This document shows positions 34,976 to 44,050 of a stretch of 64,000 nt of DNA, piece by piece. Each line of letters opens with the position of its first letter. Position 1 is the first letter of the stretch. Origin of the DNA: HGM13634 sp045537285 (GTDB lineage: Bacteria > Bacillota > Clostridia > TANB77 > CAG-508); assembly GCA_045537285.1 (NCBI GenBank), contig JAZSPC010000052.1, forward strand, positions 7,627 to 71,626, in the 5' to 3' direction. The translations under genes and the position numbers were made by a program. The notes under the pieces are model-generated. The model was not told the origin of the DNA. It made no database searches and saw only the letters and a program-made list of their open reading frames with translations.

Positions 34976-35614
34976 ATGTACAATAAAAAAGATGCCATAA
35001 AAGTTGTAGAAATTTTAAAAGAATATTATCCTGATGCACAATGTAGTTTAGATTTTAAAACTCCTTTTGAATTAGTAGTTGCAACTATTCTTTCTGCACA
35101 ATGTACAGATGAAAGAGTTAATAAAACTACTCCATCTATATTTTCTAAATACTCTACACCAGAAGATTTTGCAAATATAGATATAGAAGAACTAGAAAAT
35201 TTAATTCATCCTTGTGGATTTTATAAAAATAAAGCTAAGAATATTAAAGCATGTGCTCAAAAGGTATTAACTGATTTTAATGGAGAGGTACCAAAAAACG
35301 CAGAAGATTTACTTACACTTCCTGGTGTTGGTAGAAAAACTGCAAATGTTGTTATGTTAGAAGCTTTTGGTATTGCACAAGGAATCGCTGTTGATACGCA
35401 CGCAAAAAGAATATCTAATTTAATAGGTTTATCAAAAGAAAAAGACCCATTAAAAATTGAACAAAATTTATTAAAGCTATTTCCACAAGAATATTTAAAA
35501 GATATTAATCACTTATTTATGTGGCACGGTAGAAATATTTGTGTGGCAAGAAATCCAAAATGTGATATCTGCCCTATAAATAAATATTGTAATAATTTTT
35601 CAAAACTTCAATAA
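34976..35614 (+). CDS. nth: Endonuclease III (DNA glycosylase/AP lyase)
   Basis: Removes oxidised pyrimidines and nicks the abasic site in base excision repair. 212 residues: helix-hairpin-helix LPGVGRKTANVVML with catalytic Lys (GVGRKTA), catalytic Asp in VDTHAKRIS, and the [4Fe-4S] cluster cysteines CVARNPKCDICPINKYC. The ATG at 34976 is chosen because AAAGGTG falls six bases upstream; the GTG at 34967 overlaps that site. Confidence 0.96.
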   Translation: MYNKKDAIKVVEILKEYYPDAQCSLDFKTPFELVVATILSAQCTDERVNKTTPSIFSKYSTPEDFANIDIEELENLIHPCGFYKNKAKNIKACAQKVLTDFNGEVPKNAEDLLTLPGVGRKTANVVMLEAFGIAQGIAVDTHAKRISNLIGLSKEKDPLKIEQNLLKLFPQEYLKDINHLFMWHGRNICVARNPKCDICPINKYCNNFSKLQ

Positions 35615-35640
35615 TTATATTATTGGAGTTTTGTGTTTTT
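35602..35640 (+). terminator. Terminator of nth
   Basis: AAAACTTCAATAAT / ATTATTGGAGTTTT, overlapping the nth stop codon, then GTG and T6. Confidence 0.8.
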
Positions 35641-35653
35641 TGTATGAATTCAA

Positions 35654-35682
35654 TTGACAAATGCTATTATTGGCTATAAAAT
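35654..35682 (+). promoter_or_regulatory. Promoter of the bactofilin-like gene
   Basis: TTGACA (35654-35659), 17-base spacer, TAAAAT (35677-35682). Confidence 0.65.
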
Positions 35683-35715
35683 AAGTGCACAAATATTTTA
35701 TTTAGGAGGATTAAA

Positions 35716-36993
35716 ATGCTTAAAAGATTTTCAAAATTTTTATTAATTATGTTAGTTATGTTTGTAGTTTCGTCATCTTGTTTTACATGTTTCGCAGATG
35801 AAACACATGACCACGAACATACAAATACAACAAGTACAACAGAAACTGATACTAATAATGAAACAACTTCTACGGAAGAAGAAATGCATGAAGGAGATTT
35901 ATATATTTTTGATAATAATATTGTTATGGATAAATATGTAGATGGAAATGTATTTCTATTTGGTAATGATATTGAAATTACCGGTAGAGTAAATGGAAAC
36001 TTATTTGTTTTTGGAAACAATGTAAAATTTGATAAATCTGTTGTAAGATATTCTATTTTTGTATGTGCAAATTCAGTATATTACAATGGTGGATGTGGTA
36101 CAGATTATGATTACGGAAATTTATATGTTACAGCTTCAAAATTCGAAGGTACATATAGCTCTTTTGTAACTGGTGATCTTAAATGTGTTGCCTCAACTAT
36201 TATACTTAAATCAGCTATTTATAGAGATGTTGATTTAATATGTAGTAATGTTAACTTTGGTGAAGGAGAAGACATTCCTATTATATGTGGCAATTTAAAT
36301 TATACTGCTAATAACGAATTAATTATTCCAGAAAATGTAATGGCCGGAGAAGGCAATATTACATACACTGCTACTTATGATTTCACTAATGTAGAATCAA
36401 TATTTGATACTCTTATAGGATTTGGAACTTGCATACTTACAGCCTTAGCACTATATATAATACTAAACAAACTTGCACCAAAATTTGTAGAAAAAGTAAA
36501 TAATAATAAATTTTCTGTACTTTCATTGCTTAAAGCTTTTGGAATCGGTTTAGCTACAATATCTATTGTTTCAATATTTATTGTGCTTTTAGCAGGTACT
36601 ATGGTTGGTGTTTCATTAGCAGTTATATTAGCATTGTTATTTGCTATACTATGTATAATTGCAACACCTATATTAACAATTAAAATTACAAATACTTTAA
36701 AACCAGTATTAAAAATAGAGAAAACTTCTATATTCTATCTTGTTATTGTATTAGTAAGCATAATTTTACATGGAATTACTTTAATACCTTTTGTTGGTGG
36801 ATTGTTAGGTTTAATAATAAATATTACCGCAATTGGATTAATAGTAACTGCATACCTACCACATAAAGAACTTTCTGATGAAAAAAAATTAGCCTTAGAA
36901 GAAGCAAAAAAACAAGCTAAGGAAAATAAAGAAAAAAGAAAACAAGAAAAACTTGAAGCAAAAGCAAATAAAAAAGAACAAAAACATTTATAA
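35716..36993 (+). CDS. Membrane protein with exported bactofilin-like repeat domain
   Basis: 425 residues. Signal peptide (1-27, ending TCFADE), an acidic His/Thr-rich stretch (HDHEHTNTT), a beta-helical polymer-forming (bactofilin-like) region (about 65-200: DGNVFLFGNDIEITGRVNGNLFVFGNNVKF), then about five hydrophobic helices (225-385) and a very basic, Lys/Glu-rich helical tail of about 45 residues in the cytoplasm. Bactofilins normally lie in the cytosol; here the beta-helix precedes the membrane part and follows a signal peptide, so it should be outside. Function unknown; monocistronic. Confidence 0.75.
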   Translation: MLKRFSKFLLIMLVMFVVSSSCFTCFADETHDHEHTNTTSTTETDTNNETTSTEEEMHEGDLYIFDNNIVMDKYVDGNVFLFGNDIEITGRVNGNLFVFGNNVKFDKSVVRYSIFVCANSVYYNGGCGTDYDYGNLYVTASKFEGTYSSFVTGDLKCVASTIILKSAIYRDVDLICSNVNFGEGEDIPIICGNLNYTANNELIIPENVMAGEGNITYTATYDFTNVESIFDTLIGFGTCILTALALYIILNKLAPKFVEKVNNNKFSVLSLLKAFGIGLATISIVSIFIVLLAGTMVGVSLAVILALLFAILCIIATPILTIKITNTLKPVLKIEKTSIFYLVIVLVSIILHGITLIPFVGGLLGLIINITAIGLIVTAYLPHKELSDEKKLALEEAKKQAKENKEKRKQEKLEAKANKKEQKHL

Positions 36994-36996
36994 TAT

Positions 36997-37030
36997 AAAA
37001 ATAGGAAGAATTTAAATTTCTTCCTATTTT
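36997..37030. terminator. Bidirectional terminator
   Basis: AAAATAGGAAGAA / TTTCTTCCTATTTT between convergent genes. Confidence 0.9.
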
Positions 37031-37036
37031 TATTAT

Positions 37037-37975
37037 TTATTCTAATAATTTTAATTTTATTTTTTCAGCTTTATATTTATTTGTATTTTCATCAAGTACA
37101 AATTCTGTTAATGTTTCCACTAAACTTTCCTCATTTTGTTTTAAATCTGTTGTATAGTATAATTTTAATTCTGGTATTTCTAATTTCTTAGTAACCATTT
37201 CTTTGAATGTTTCTGCCATGTGTTTATCATCTTCACATACTAATATTAATTGTGGCATACTTCCAAAACCAGAATCTCCTGGCACAAAATTTTTGTAGAA
37301 ATCTTGGTATAGCTTCATTTTATCAGATAATTTCTTTTGCCATTCTTCTTCTCTTCTTATAGTTTCAAATAAGAAAGTTATTGATTTACTTGCTTTTGTT
37401 AATTTTACACTTCCACCTGTTGGCTTAAATATTTTTCCTAAACTTTTTGCATTTAATGATGGTTTTGCTGTATATCCATCAAACGCTTTTACTTTTCTTA
37501 AATATGCAATAATTATTTGATTTCCAGCTAATCTTTTCTTAATCATTCCTATTGGTTTTGTGTTATCTGTTTGTTGCCATTTACATTCTTGTTCTCTTGA
37601 TGTTAATAAATATTTTCCCATTTTTTCTAAGCAATAAACTTTAAATATTCCTTTTCCCTCTTCTGATGAAAAATAATATCTTGTTAATATTTTAGATTTA
37701 ACCATTTGATCTAATTTATTATTTAATTTGTCTTGTGATTTGTAATCTATACCTTTGTGCTCTAATAACTGACATAACTGTCTTGATGTTACAAATTCTA
37801 ATTCATTTACTATATTTAATATTTCAAAATGAATATCTGTAATATGCCCAATATTAATTTTGTTAATTATTTGGTTCATAGATACATATCCATCTTTCCC
37901 ATCAAATACTTTTATTTCACCTTTTCGCACCGCAAATGGTGATTCGGTTGCTTCAATTTGGTTATCTTCTACCAT
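37037..37975 (-). CDS. Winged-helix protein, possibly replication-relaxation type
   Basis: 312 residues, soluble. Residues about 45-120 look like a winged helix (HFEILNIVNELEFVTSRQLCQLLEH, then VKSKILTRYYF and a KVYCLEKMGKYLL hairpin); the second half (140-300) has an alpha/beta arrangement with SMPQLILVCEDDKHMAETFKEMV. The layout recalls replication-relaxation proteins of plasmids and conjugative elements, but the match is weak and no mobilisation gene is near. Single gene; AGGAGG before the start. Confidence 0.5.
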   Translation of the reverse strand: MVEDNQIEATESPFAVRKGEIKVFDGKDGYVSMNQIINKINIGHITDIHFEILNIVNELEFVTSRQLCQLLEHKGIDYKSQDKLNNKLDQMVKSKILTRYYFSSEEGKGIFKVYCLEKMGKYLLTSREQECKWQQTDNTKPIGMIKKRLAGNQIIIAYLRKVKAFDGYTAKPSLNAKSLGKIFKPTGGSVKLTKASKSITFLFETIRREEEWQKKLSDKMKLYQDFYKNFVPGDSGFGSMPQLILVCEDDKHMAETFKEMVTKKLEIPELKLYYTTDLKQNEESLVETLTEFVLDENTNKYKAEKIKLKLLE

Positions 37976-38051
37976 AAATACCTCCTACAAAAACAGTAAA
38001 TAACTGTTTCTTTAATATATTTTAAATTTTATCACAAACATTTTTGTTTGT

Positions 38052-38771
38052 CTATTTATTATTTAATAAATATTTTATTTCTTTTTCGTTTAAGTATCTC
38101 CATGTACCTAACTTTAAATCTTTTACTTCAATGTTGCCAATTTTGCTTCTGTGTAACGCTTGTACTTTTCTTCCAACTGCTTCACACATCTTTCTTACTT
38201 GTCTGTTTTTCCCTTCATGTATTGTTATTTCTAGTCTTGAAATATCTTTTTCTATATCAGTTTTTAATATTCTAACTTTTGCTGGTTTTGTAACATAATC
38301 TTCTATTTCTACACCTTTTTCTAATTGTTCTACTTCTTCGTTCGTTACGATACCTTTTACAGTTACTGTATATGTTTTATTTGTTTCATGTTTTGGATGT
38401 GTAATTTTATATACAAAATCACCATCATTCGATAAAAGTAGAGCACCTGATGTATACATATCAAGTCTTCCTACTGGAACAATTCTTTGTTTTACTTTTA
38501 CTAAATCCAAAACCGAATCTCTTGAAAATTGGTCTTTTGATGTTGTTACATATCCTATTGGTTTGTTTAATAAAATATATACTAATTCTTCTTTTTTATC
38601 TATCTTTTTATTATCAAAAAGAACTATATCCTCTTCTGGATTTACTTTTGTTCCAAGTATAGCTACTTCGTTATTTACTTTTACTCTACCTTGTTCAATG
38701 TATTCTTCACATTTTCTTCTTGAAGCAATTCCTGCTTCTGCAAGATATTTTTGTAACCTGATTTCTTCCAT
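38052..38771 (-). CDS. rluB: Ribosomal large-subunit pseudouridine synthase (RsuA/RluB family)
   Basis: Isomerises a uridine in 23S (or 16S) rRNA. 239 residues: an N-terminal S4 RNA-binding domain (RLQKYLAEAGIASRRKCEEYI) and a catalytic domain with the aspartate in VGRLDMYTSGALLLSNDG, LNKPIGYVTTSKD, and EGKNRQVRKMCEAVG. Exact target (RluB versus RsuA) cannot be read with certainty. Abuts the RluD-family gene upstream (no gap). Confidence 0.93.
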   Translation of the reverse strand: MEEIRLQKYLAEAGIASRRKCEEYIEQGRVKVNNEVAILGTKVNPEEDIVLFDNKKIDKKEELVYILLNKPIGYVTTSKDQFSRDSVLDLVKVKQRIVPVGRLDMYTSGALLLSNDGDFVYKITHPKHETNKTYTVTVKGIVTNEEVEQLEKGVEIEDYVTKPAKVRILKTDIEKDISRLEITIHEGKNRQVRKMCEAVGRKVQALHRSKIGNIEVKDLKLGTWRYLNEKEIKYLLNNK

Positions 38772-39680
38772 TTATTCTTCCTCTAATTTATTTAAAACTT
38801 TTTCAAAATACTCCGGTATTGGTGCTTCTAGTTTTAAAACTTTACCTGTTGTTGGGTGCTTAAATTCTAACGATTTAGCATGTAACATTTGTCCCTCAAC
38901 TCCAAATGGATTTCTTCCATTTGAGTATACACTATCTCCTACAATTGGATATCCAATTTCAGCTAAATGTACTCTAATTTGATGTGTTCTACCAGTGTCT
39001 ATCTTTATATCTAAATATGTATAACCGTTATATCTTCTTATTACATCAAAATGTGTTACTGCATTTTTACCATCTTTTCTAACTGCCATTTTTTTTCTGT
39101 CTTTATCACTTCTACCAATTGGCATATTTATTGTAGCAGTATTTTCTTTTATTACACCTCTTGCTAATGCAACATACTTTTTAGTTATTTCTCTATTTTT
39201 TATTTGCTCACTTAGATTAATATGTGCTTTATCATTTTTAGCAATTATTAACAATCCAGAAGTATCTTTATCAATTCTATGTACTATTCCAGGTCTAATC
39301 TCTCCGCCTATTCCAGACAAAGAATCTTTGCAAATATTCATTATTGCATTAACTAATGTTCCATCTGGATTACCATTTGCAGGATGTACGACCATTCCCT
39401 TTGGTTTATTTACAACTATAATATCTGTATCTTCATAAATAACATTAATTGGAATATCTTGTGCTTTTAGTTCTATTTCCTTTGCAATAACTTCTTGGAC
39501 TTCAATTTTATCATTTAGTTTTGTTTTATATGATGCTTTCTCTTGTTTACCGTTTACTAGAATATTACCATCATCTAACATTTTTTGTATCATACTTCTT
39601 GATAAATCTGGATTTAGTATAGTTATTACTTTATCTAATCTTATATTTTGTGTATCAAGGTCTATTATATATTCCTTCAA
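38772..39680 (-). CDS. Pseudouridine synthase, RluD family
   Basis: 302 residues: S4 domain (IRLDKVITILNPDLSRSMIQ) followed by the RluA/RluD catalytic core with the aspartate in GIVHRIDKDTSGLLIIAK and the TGRTHQIRVHLAEIGYPIVGD block. Likely modifies 23S rRNA helix 69 as in RluD, or another site. It begins with TTG at 39680, set by AAAGGAG four to five bases upstream; no ATG lies near. Followed immediately by the RluB-type gene. Confidence 0.94.
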   Translation of the reverse strand: MKEYIIDLDTQNIRLDKVITILNPDLSRSMIQKMLDDGNILVNGKQEKASYKTKLNDKIEVQEVIAKEIELKAQDIPINVIYEDTDIIVVNKPKGMVVHPANGNPDGTLVNAIMNICKDSLSGIGGEIRPGIVHRIDKDTSGLLIIAKNDKAHINLSEQIKNREITKKYVALARGVIKENTATINMPIGRSDKDRKKMAVRKDGKNAVTHFDVIRRYNGYTYLDIKIDTGRTHQIRVHLAEIGYPIVGDSVYSNGRNPFGVEGQMLHAKSLEFKHPTTGKVLKLEAPIPEYFEKVLNKLEEE

Positions 39681-39691
39681 TTTTCTCTCCT

Positions 39692-41347
39692 TTAATTTGC
39701 ATTTAATCTTTCATAAATTATGAATTTTTCATCTTTATATAGTTCGTTATAGTCTGTATCTAGTCTTAGAACTTTATCTAATGTTGAATTTCTATAAATT
39801 AATAAATGTGTTATTCCATAGTGTTCAAATTTTTCTTCATAATCATTAGATGCATTTGATAGGTTTATAAAGTCTCTAAAAATATCATCTTCCCAACCAT
39901 TAAATGCTGGATCATATACATCTGCTCTTGAATCAATAAATACTGGAATATCTTTAAATAATATATAACTTCCAAAATTATATTCATTAAATAATTTCAT
40001 ATTTTCTATATCCAAATTTTCTTGTATATATTCTACCGCTTCTATCGGATAAGCTTTATCACTTACAATCTCTACATCTTTTAACTTGTTTAAAGCAAAT
40101 ATCATATATGCTACAAATACTGTATAAATAATTATTTTAGCTAGAATTGAAGTTAAATATTTAAGTATCTCTTTTACTCCATTACTGTCATACTTTTCTA
40201 TCATCTGACAAACCATTTTATTAATAACCACTATTCCAACAAAGAACATCATTGATTGCTGTCTTCTAGACATTATGGTTAAAAACATTAGTCCACCTAA
40301 TAGAAATAAGTCACTTAATCTAACTTTAACTTTTGTAAAACTTATTAGACCTACTGAGATAATAATAAATCCAAAAACATATATAGAACTATATAATACT
40401 ATTGGTAAATGTTCTGATATATTTTGTGTTGTAGTACCTTGCATAGTATTTATTAAATATGTATATGGTGTATCTCCAATTGGAGTTAACAATCCCATAG
40501 CTAATGCTATAACCATTATTCCAATTAAATGTATAACATTTTTATTATCTTGTACAATTATTTTATACGGTTCTTTTTTAACCTTCTCTGTTTCATTTTG
40601 TACTAATATTGCTTCATTTTTTTCTATTCTAGATTTTATTAATGCTAGTTCTTTTTCTTGTTTTTCATTTAACTTTTCTTTCTTTTCAAGCATTTTTAAA
40701 TTTGCTTTATCTAACTTTAAACATACCTTTGTTATTATATCTTTTCCAATAAATGTGCTTATAGCATATTCGGCTATGTATGGCATGTATAATATAAAAT
40801 AGAATGGAAATACTGCTGCATGTATATTAGCAATTGCAACTGGTATTAATAATAATCCCACTACAAACCTTTTCTTATTTGTTTCTAAAAATCCTTCTAT
40901 ATAATATATTTCTAAAACAAATAAGATAAATGTAATAAGCTGTGCTCTTGCAGTAAAAAACGCTTTTCCAACATACATCATTAATATTGTTGTAAAAAAT
41001 GGTATAACTGTATTTTTAGTTAACTTTGCATTAGTTAAATACATTATAATTCCTAATACCGCCGTAAGTACGATTGTTGATATATATAACCCATTAAATC
41101 CACCAACCATATATACCAAATACATAATAATATCATATAACCAGTGTGGATATGTATATGGTAAGCCTTCATGCCATGCAAAATGCTCTTGCATATCTAT
41201 CCCATTTTCTAATATTAATTCTCCTAATTTAATTGTGTAAAACGTATCGTTTTGTAAATCCTTTGGTACTATGGCAATTGAAAATAAACAAATGCATATA
41301 ATTGCCATAATTATAAATTTGATATTTAGTACTTTTTCTTCTTTCAT
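39692..41347 (-). CDS. Polytopic membrane protein, glycosyltransferase-like
   Basis: 551 residues with about ten to twelve hydrophobic helices, a charged cytoplasmic coiled-coil loop near 200-255 (KLDKANLKMLEKKEKLNEKQ) and a soluble C-terminal part (about 425-551). An early outside loop with NDTFYTIKLGELILENG and AWHEGLPYTYPHWLYD resembles the sugar-lipid binding loops of GT-C mannosyl/arabinosyl transferases, and the tail with NYGSYILFKDIPVFIDSRADVY-like text is often seen in such uncharacterised proteins. The donor and product are unknown. It lies 11 bases upstream of the RluD-family gene. Confidence 0.65.
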   Translation of the reverse strand: MKEEKVLNIKFIIMAIICICLFSIAIVPKDLQNDTFYTIKLGELILENGIDMQEHFAWHEGLPYTYPHWLYDIIMYLVYMVGGFNGLYISTIVLTAVLGIIMYLTNAKLTKNTVIPFFTTILMMYVGKAFFTARAQLITFILFVLEIYYIEGFLETNKKRFVVGLLLIPVAIANIHAAVFPFYFILYMPYIAEYAISTFIGKDIITKVCLKLDKANLKMLEKKEKLNEKQEKELALIKSRIEKNEAILVQNETEKVKKEPYKIIVQDNKNVIHLIGIMVIALAMGLLTPIGDTPYTYLINTMQGTTTQNISEHLPIVLYSSIYVFGFIIISVGLISFTKVKVRLSDLFLLGGLMFLTIMSRRQQSMMFFVGIVVINKMVCQMIEKYDSNGVKEILKYLTSILAKIIIYTVFVAYMIFALNKLKDVEIVSDKAYPIEAVEYIQENLDIENMKLFNEYNFGSYILFKDIPVFIDSRADVYDPAFNGWEDDIFRDFINLSNASNDYEEKFEHYGITHLLIYRNSTLDKVLRLDTDYNELYKDEKFIIYERLNAN

Positions 41348-41408
41348 TTTAGTTCTCCTATATTTATTATTTTACTTGTATATTCTATAATAAAAAGTTG
41401 CTATTGTA

Positions 41409-41444
41409 AAGAAAAAACTAGCCAAATTTGACTAGTTTTTCTTT
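41409..41444 (-). terminator. Terminator of pgi
   Basis: AAAACTAGCCAAA / TTTGACTAGTTTT stem followed by a T run on the reverse strand. Confidence 0.8.
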
Positions 41445-41456
41445 ATATATATAATT

Positions 41457-42764
41457 TTATTTGTTCTCATACCCTGGTTTTCCTAAAAGTTTAAACATAT
41501 TAGTTTTATACTTTTCAACACCCGGTTGATTAAATGGATTTACTCCTAATATTTTTCCAGACATTGCACAAGCAAGTTCGAAGAAATATATTAATTCTCC
41601 TACTCCTTCTTCATTTAAATTTTCAACATTTATCACTATGTTTGGAACATCTCCATCAACATGTGCTTGAATTGTTCCTTCCATTGCTTTTTTATTAATA
41701 TAGTCTAATGTTTTGTCTGTTAAATAATTTAATCCATCTAAATTATCTTCATCTGGTTTTATATTAATATCTTGGTCTGTATTTACTATATTTAATACTG
41801 TTTCAAATAAATTCCTTCTTCCTTCTTGAATATATTGCCCCATAGAATGAAGGTCTGTTGATAAATCTACCCCTGCTGGGAATATTCCTTTTAAGTCTTT
41901 TCCTTCACTTTCTCCATATAGTTGCTTCCACCACTCTGTTAAGAAATGAAGTTTTGGCTCATAATTAGCTAATATTTCAATATATTTTTCATTTGAATAC
42001 AAAATATTTCTTGCAACTGCATATTGGTAACATTCATTATACTTTACATTACTATCCGAATATTTTTCTTTTGCAAATCTCGCACCAGACATTAATTTAT
42101 CAATATTAATTCCAGCTACTGCTATTGGTAATAACCCAACTGCTGTTAAAACAGAATATCTTCCACCAACATTATCTGGAATAACAAAAGTTTCATATTC
42201 TTCTTCTGTTGATAAAGTTTTTAATGCTCCTTTTACTTTATCTGTTGTAACATATATCCTTTTTCTTGCTTCTTCTATTCCATATTTATTTTCTAAAATT
42301 TCTCTAAATACTCTAAATGCAATAGCCGGTTCCGTAGTTGTTCCAGATTTCGATATTACATTTACAGAAAAATCTTTATCACCTATTAAATCTATTAAAT
42401 CTAATATATATCTTGGGCTCATATTATTTCCTGCAAATAATACTCTTGGTGTTTTTCTTTTTTCTAGGTTATAGAAAGAATGTGTTAAACTTTCTATAAC
42501 AGCTCTTGCTCCTAAGTATGAACCACCAATTCCAATTACAACTAATATCTCAGAATGCTTTTGAATATTTTTTGCTGCTCTTTTTATTCTTTCAAACTCT
42601 TCTTTATCATAATTTGTAGGTAAATCTATCCACCCTAAAAATTCTTTTTCATCATTTTTATTTGCTTGAAGCTCCTCATGGATTTGTTTTACTTGTTCAC
42701 CATAATTTAATATTTCGTTTATAGCTATTCCTGTGTTTGACAAATCAATTTTAATATTTGACAT
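41457..42764 (-). CDS. pgi: Glucose-6-phosphate isomerase
   Basis: Interconverts glucose 6-phosphate and fructose 6-phosphate. 435 residues, the short bacterial form; signatures are VVIGIGGSYLGARAVIE, ISKSGTTTEPAIAFRVFRE, and GVDLSTDLHSMGQYIQEGRR near 280-310, with the catalytic Glu and His in those blocks. AGTGAGGT precedes the ATG. Follows the pentad-repeat gene by 26 bases and may share its transcript. Confidence 0.97.
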   Translation of the reverse strand: MSNIKIDLSNTGIAINEILNYGEQVKQIHEELQANKNDEKEFLGWIDLPTNYDKEEFERIKRAAKNIQKHSEILVVIGIGGSYLGARAVIESLTHSFYNLEKRKTPRVLFAGNNMSPRYILDLIDLIGDKDFSVNVISKSGTTTEPAIAFRVFREILENKYGIEEARKRIYVTTDKVKGALKTLSTEEEYETFVIPDNVGGRYSVLTAVGLLPIAVAGINIDKLMSGARFAKEKYSDSNVKYNECYQYAVARNILYSNEKYIEILANYEPKLHFLTEWWKQLYGESEGKDLKGIFPAGVDLSTDLHSMGQYIQEGRRNLFETVLNIVNTDQDINIKPDEDNLDGLNYLTDKTLDYINKKAMEGTIQAHVDGDVPNIVINVENLNEEGVGELIYFFELACAMSGKILGVNPFNQPGVEKYKTNMFKLLGKPGYENK

Positions 42765-42790
42765 ATTTATACCTCACTTCTTTATATTAT

Positions 42791-43564
42791 TTATTTTTCT
42801 TCTTTTCCGTAAAGTTTTTCCGCTAACCTTTGCTCTTCTTCTCTTAATTTTTCAAAATATTCTGTATAACACCCTATTTTTCTTATTTTCTCTTCTCTTT
42901 TACTTTTAGAATTTTCTTTTTCATATGTTAATTGTTCTTTTTCTCTTTGAGCAGCTTTTAACGCTTTTACTCTCTCTTCTTTTTTATCACTAAAATCAAA
43001 AATCGACTCATACTTTCCGTTTTTATCAAATCCATCTACTGTATATCCATAAGCATTATACCCTTGCCTATCATAGTCATTTTTATCAAAACCTCTTATA
43101 TCATATCCACTTATATCATACCCTTCTGAATTATATCCATACTTATCAAATCCATCTGGTCCATATCGGCTCATAGTTTCTCTATGAATTCCTTTTTTAT
43201 TAAAACCTTTTCTATCAAAACCTTCTGCATCATATCCTTTTGAATCAAAACCTTCTGCATCATAGTAGTTTTCATCAAACGTATTGGGCGTTTGTTGTAA
43301 ATTTTGAGATTCCATTTCACTTATCACTTTTTCTTTTGCTTGCTTTATCTGTTCTTTCCAATTTTCTTCTTGCTCTAATAATTTCCTTAATTCTTCTATT
43401 TTTTTATCATATTCAATTCTTGCTTGATCAATTTGAATTTCTAATTTTTCAATTCTTATATTAGCTCCTCTAATAGCTTCTTGATACATCTTTAGTTTTT
43501 CATTGTTATTTTCAATACTGGCAATTTGTTCTAATAATTCTTCCACATAATCAATTTCTTGCAT
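42791..43564 (-). CDS. Coiled-coil protein with about 14 D-x-x-G-[YF] pentads
   Basis: 257 residues: an N-terminal coiled coil (about 1-90, Glu/Lys/Gln-rich), a central array from about residue 97 to 185 built from five-residue units such as DAEGF, DSKGY, DRKGF, DKYGY, NSEGY, DISGY, DIRGF, DRQGY, NAYGY, and a second charged helix (200-257, with REKEQLTYEKENSKSKREEK). No signal peptide. I cannot name a family; tandem Asp-Gly-aromatic units suggest a repetitive, perhaps cation-binding or polymer-forming segment. Upstream of pgi and downstream of a second coiled-coil gene, forming a likely three-gene unit. Confidence 0.7.
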   Translation of the reverse strand: MQEIDYVEELLEQIASIENNNEKLKMYQEAIRGANIRIEKLEIQIDQARIEYDKKIEELRKLLEQEENWKEQIKQAKEKVISEMESQNLQQTPNTFDENYYDAEGFDSKGYDAEGFDRKGFNKKGIHRETMSRYGPDGFDKYGYNSEGYDISGYDIRGFDKNDYDRQGYNAYGYTVDGFDKNGKYESIFDFSDKKEERVKALKAAQREKEQLTYEKENSKSKREEKIRKIGCYTEYFEKLREEEQRLAEKLYGKEEK

Positions 43565-43577
43565 ATGGTATCTCCTT

Positions 43578-43928
43578 TTAATTTTTCAATAATCTTTCTT
43601 TATAAAATCTTATCTTATTTTCTTTTTCTTTTATCTGACTTTCATATAATTTTATAATTTCGTCTAATTGATCATCTGTCAGATCGGATATTTCCATCTG
43701 CTTTTCATTTATCTTTCTTTGTAACGCTAATATTACATCTTTACTTTCAACTTTTATTTCTTCTCTAAAATCATTCTTTTCAATCTCTGCCAAATTATTT
43801 TTTTCTTGGTCTATTACTTCATGTATAGATTCTTCTATAATTTCACTAATACCTAATATGTTTTTTAACCATTTTTTAATTCTAGTAAATATTTTTTCTT
43901 TTCTTATCTGCGGTAAATTACTATTCAT
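43578..43928 (-). CDS. Small helical protein of unknown function
   Basis: 116 residues, charged and helical throughout, with an amphipathic basic start (RIKKWLKNILGISEIIEES) and a coiled-coil end (KLYESQIKEKENKIRFYKERL). No membrane segment. No family recognised. It precedes the pentad-repeat gene by 13 bases and AGAAGG-type ribosome site stands before the start, so the two are probably expressed together. Confidence 0.6.
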   Translation of the reverse strand: MNSNLPQIRKEKIFTRIKKWLKNILGISEIIEESIHEVIDQEKNNLAEIEKNDFREEIKVESKDVILALQRKINEKQMEISDLTDDQLDEIIKLYESQIKEKENKIRFYKERLLKN

Positions 43929-44019
43929 TTGTTTTCCTTCTCTCTTTTGCTTAATAATTATTTTTAAGTATTATTATATATAGATATTTTATAATTATTT
44001 ATTATTTGTGTCAAGAAAA

Positions 44020-44050
44020 AAGACTTAAAAGGTATGAACCTTTTAAGTCT
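44020..44050 (-). terminator. Terminator of rnr
   Basis: Perfect 12-base stem AGACTTAAAAGG / CCTTTTAAGTCT, overlapping the rnr stop codon, then a T run on the reverse strand. Confidence 0.88.
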
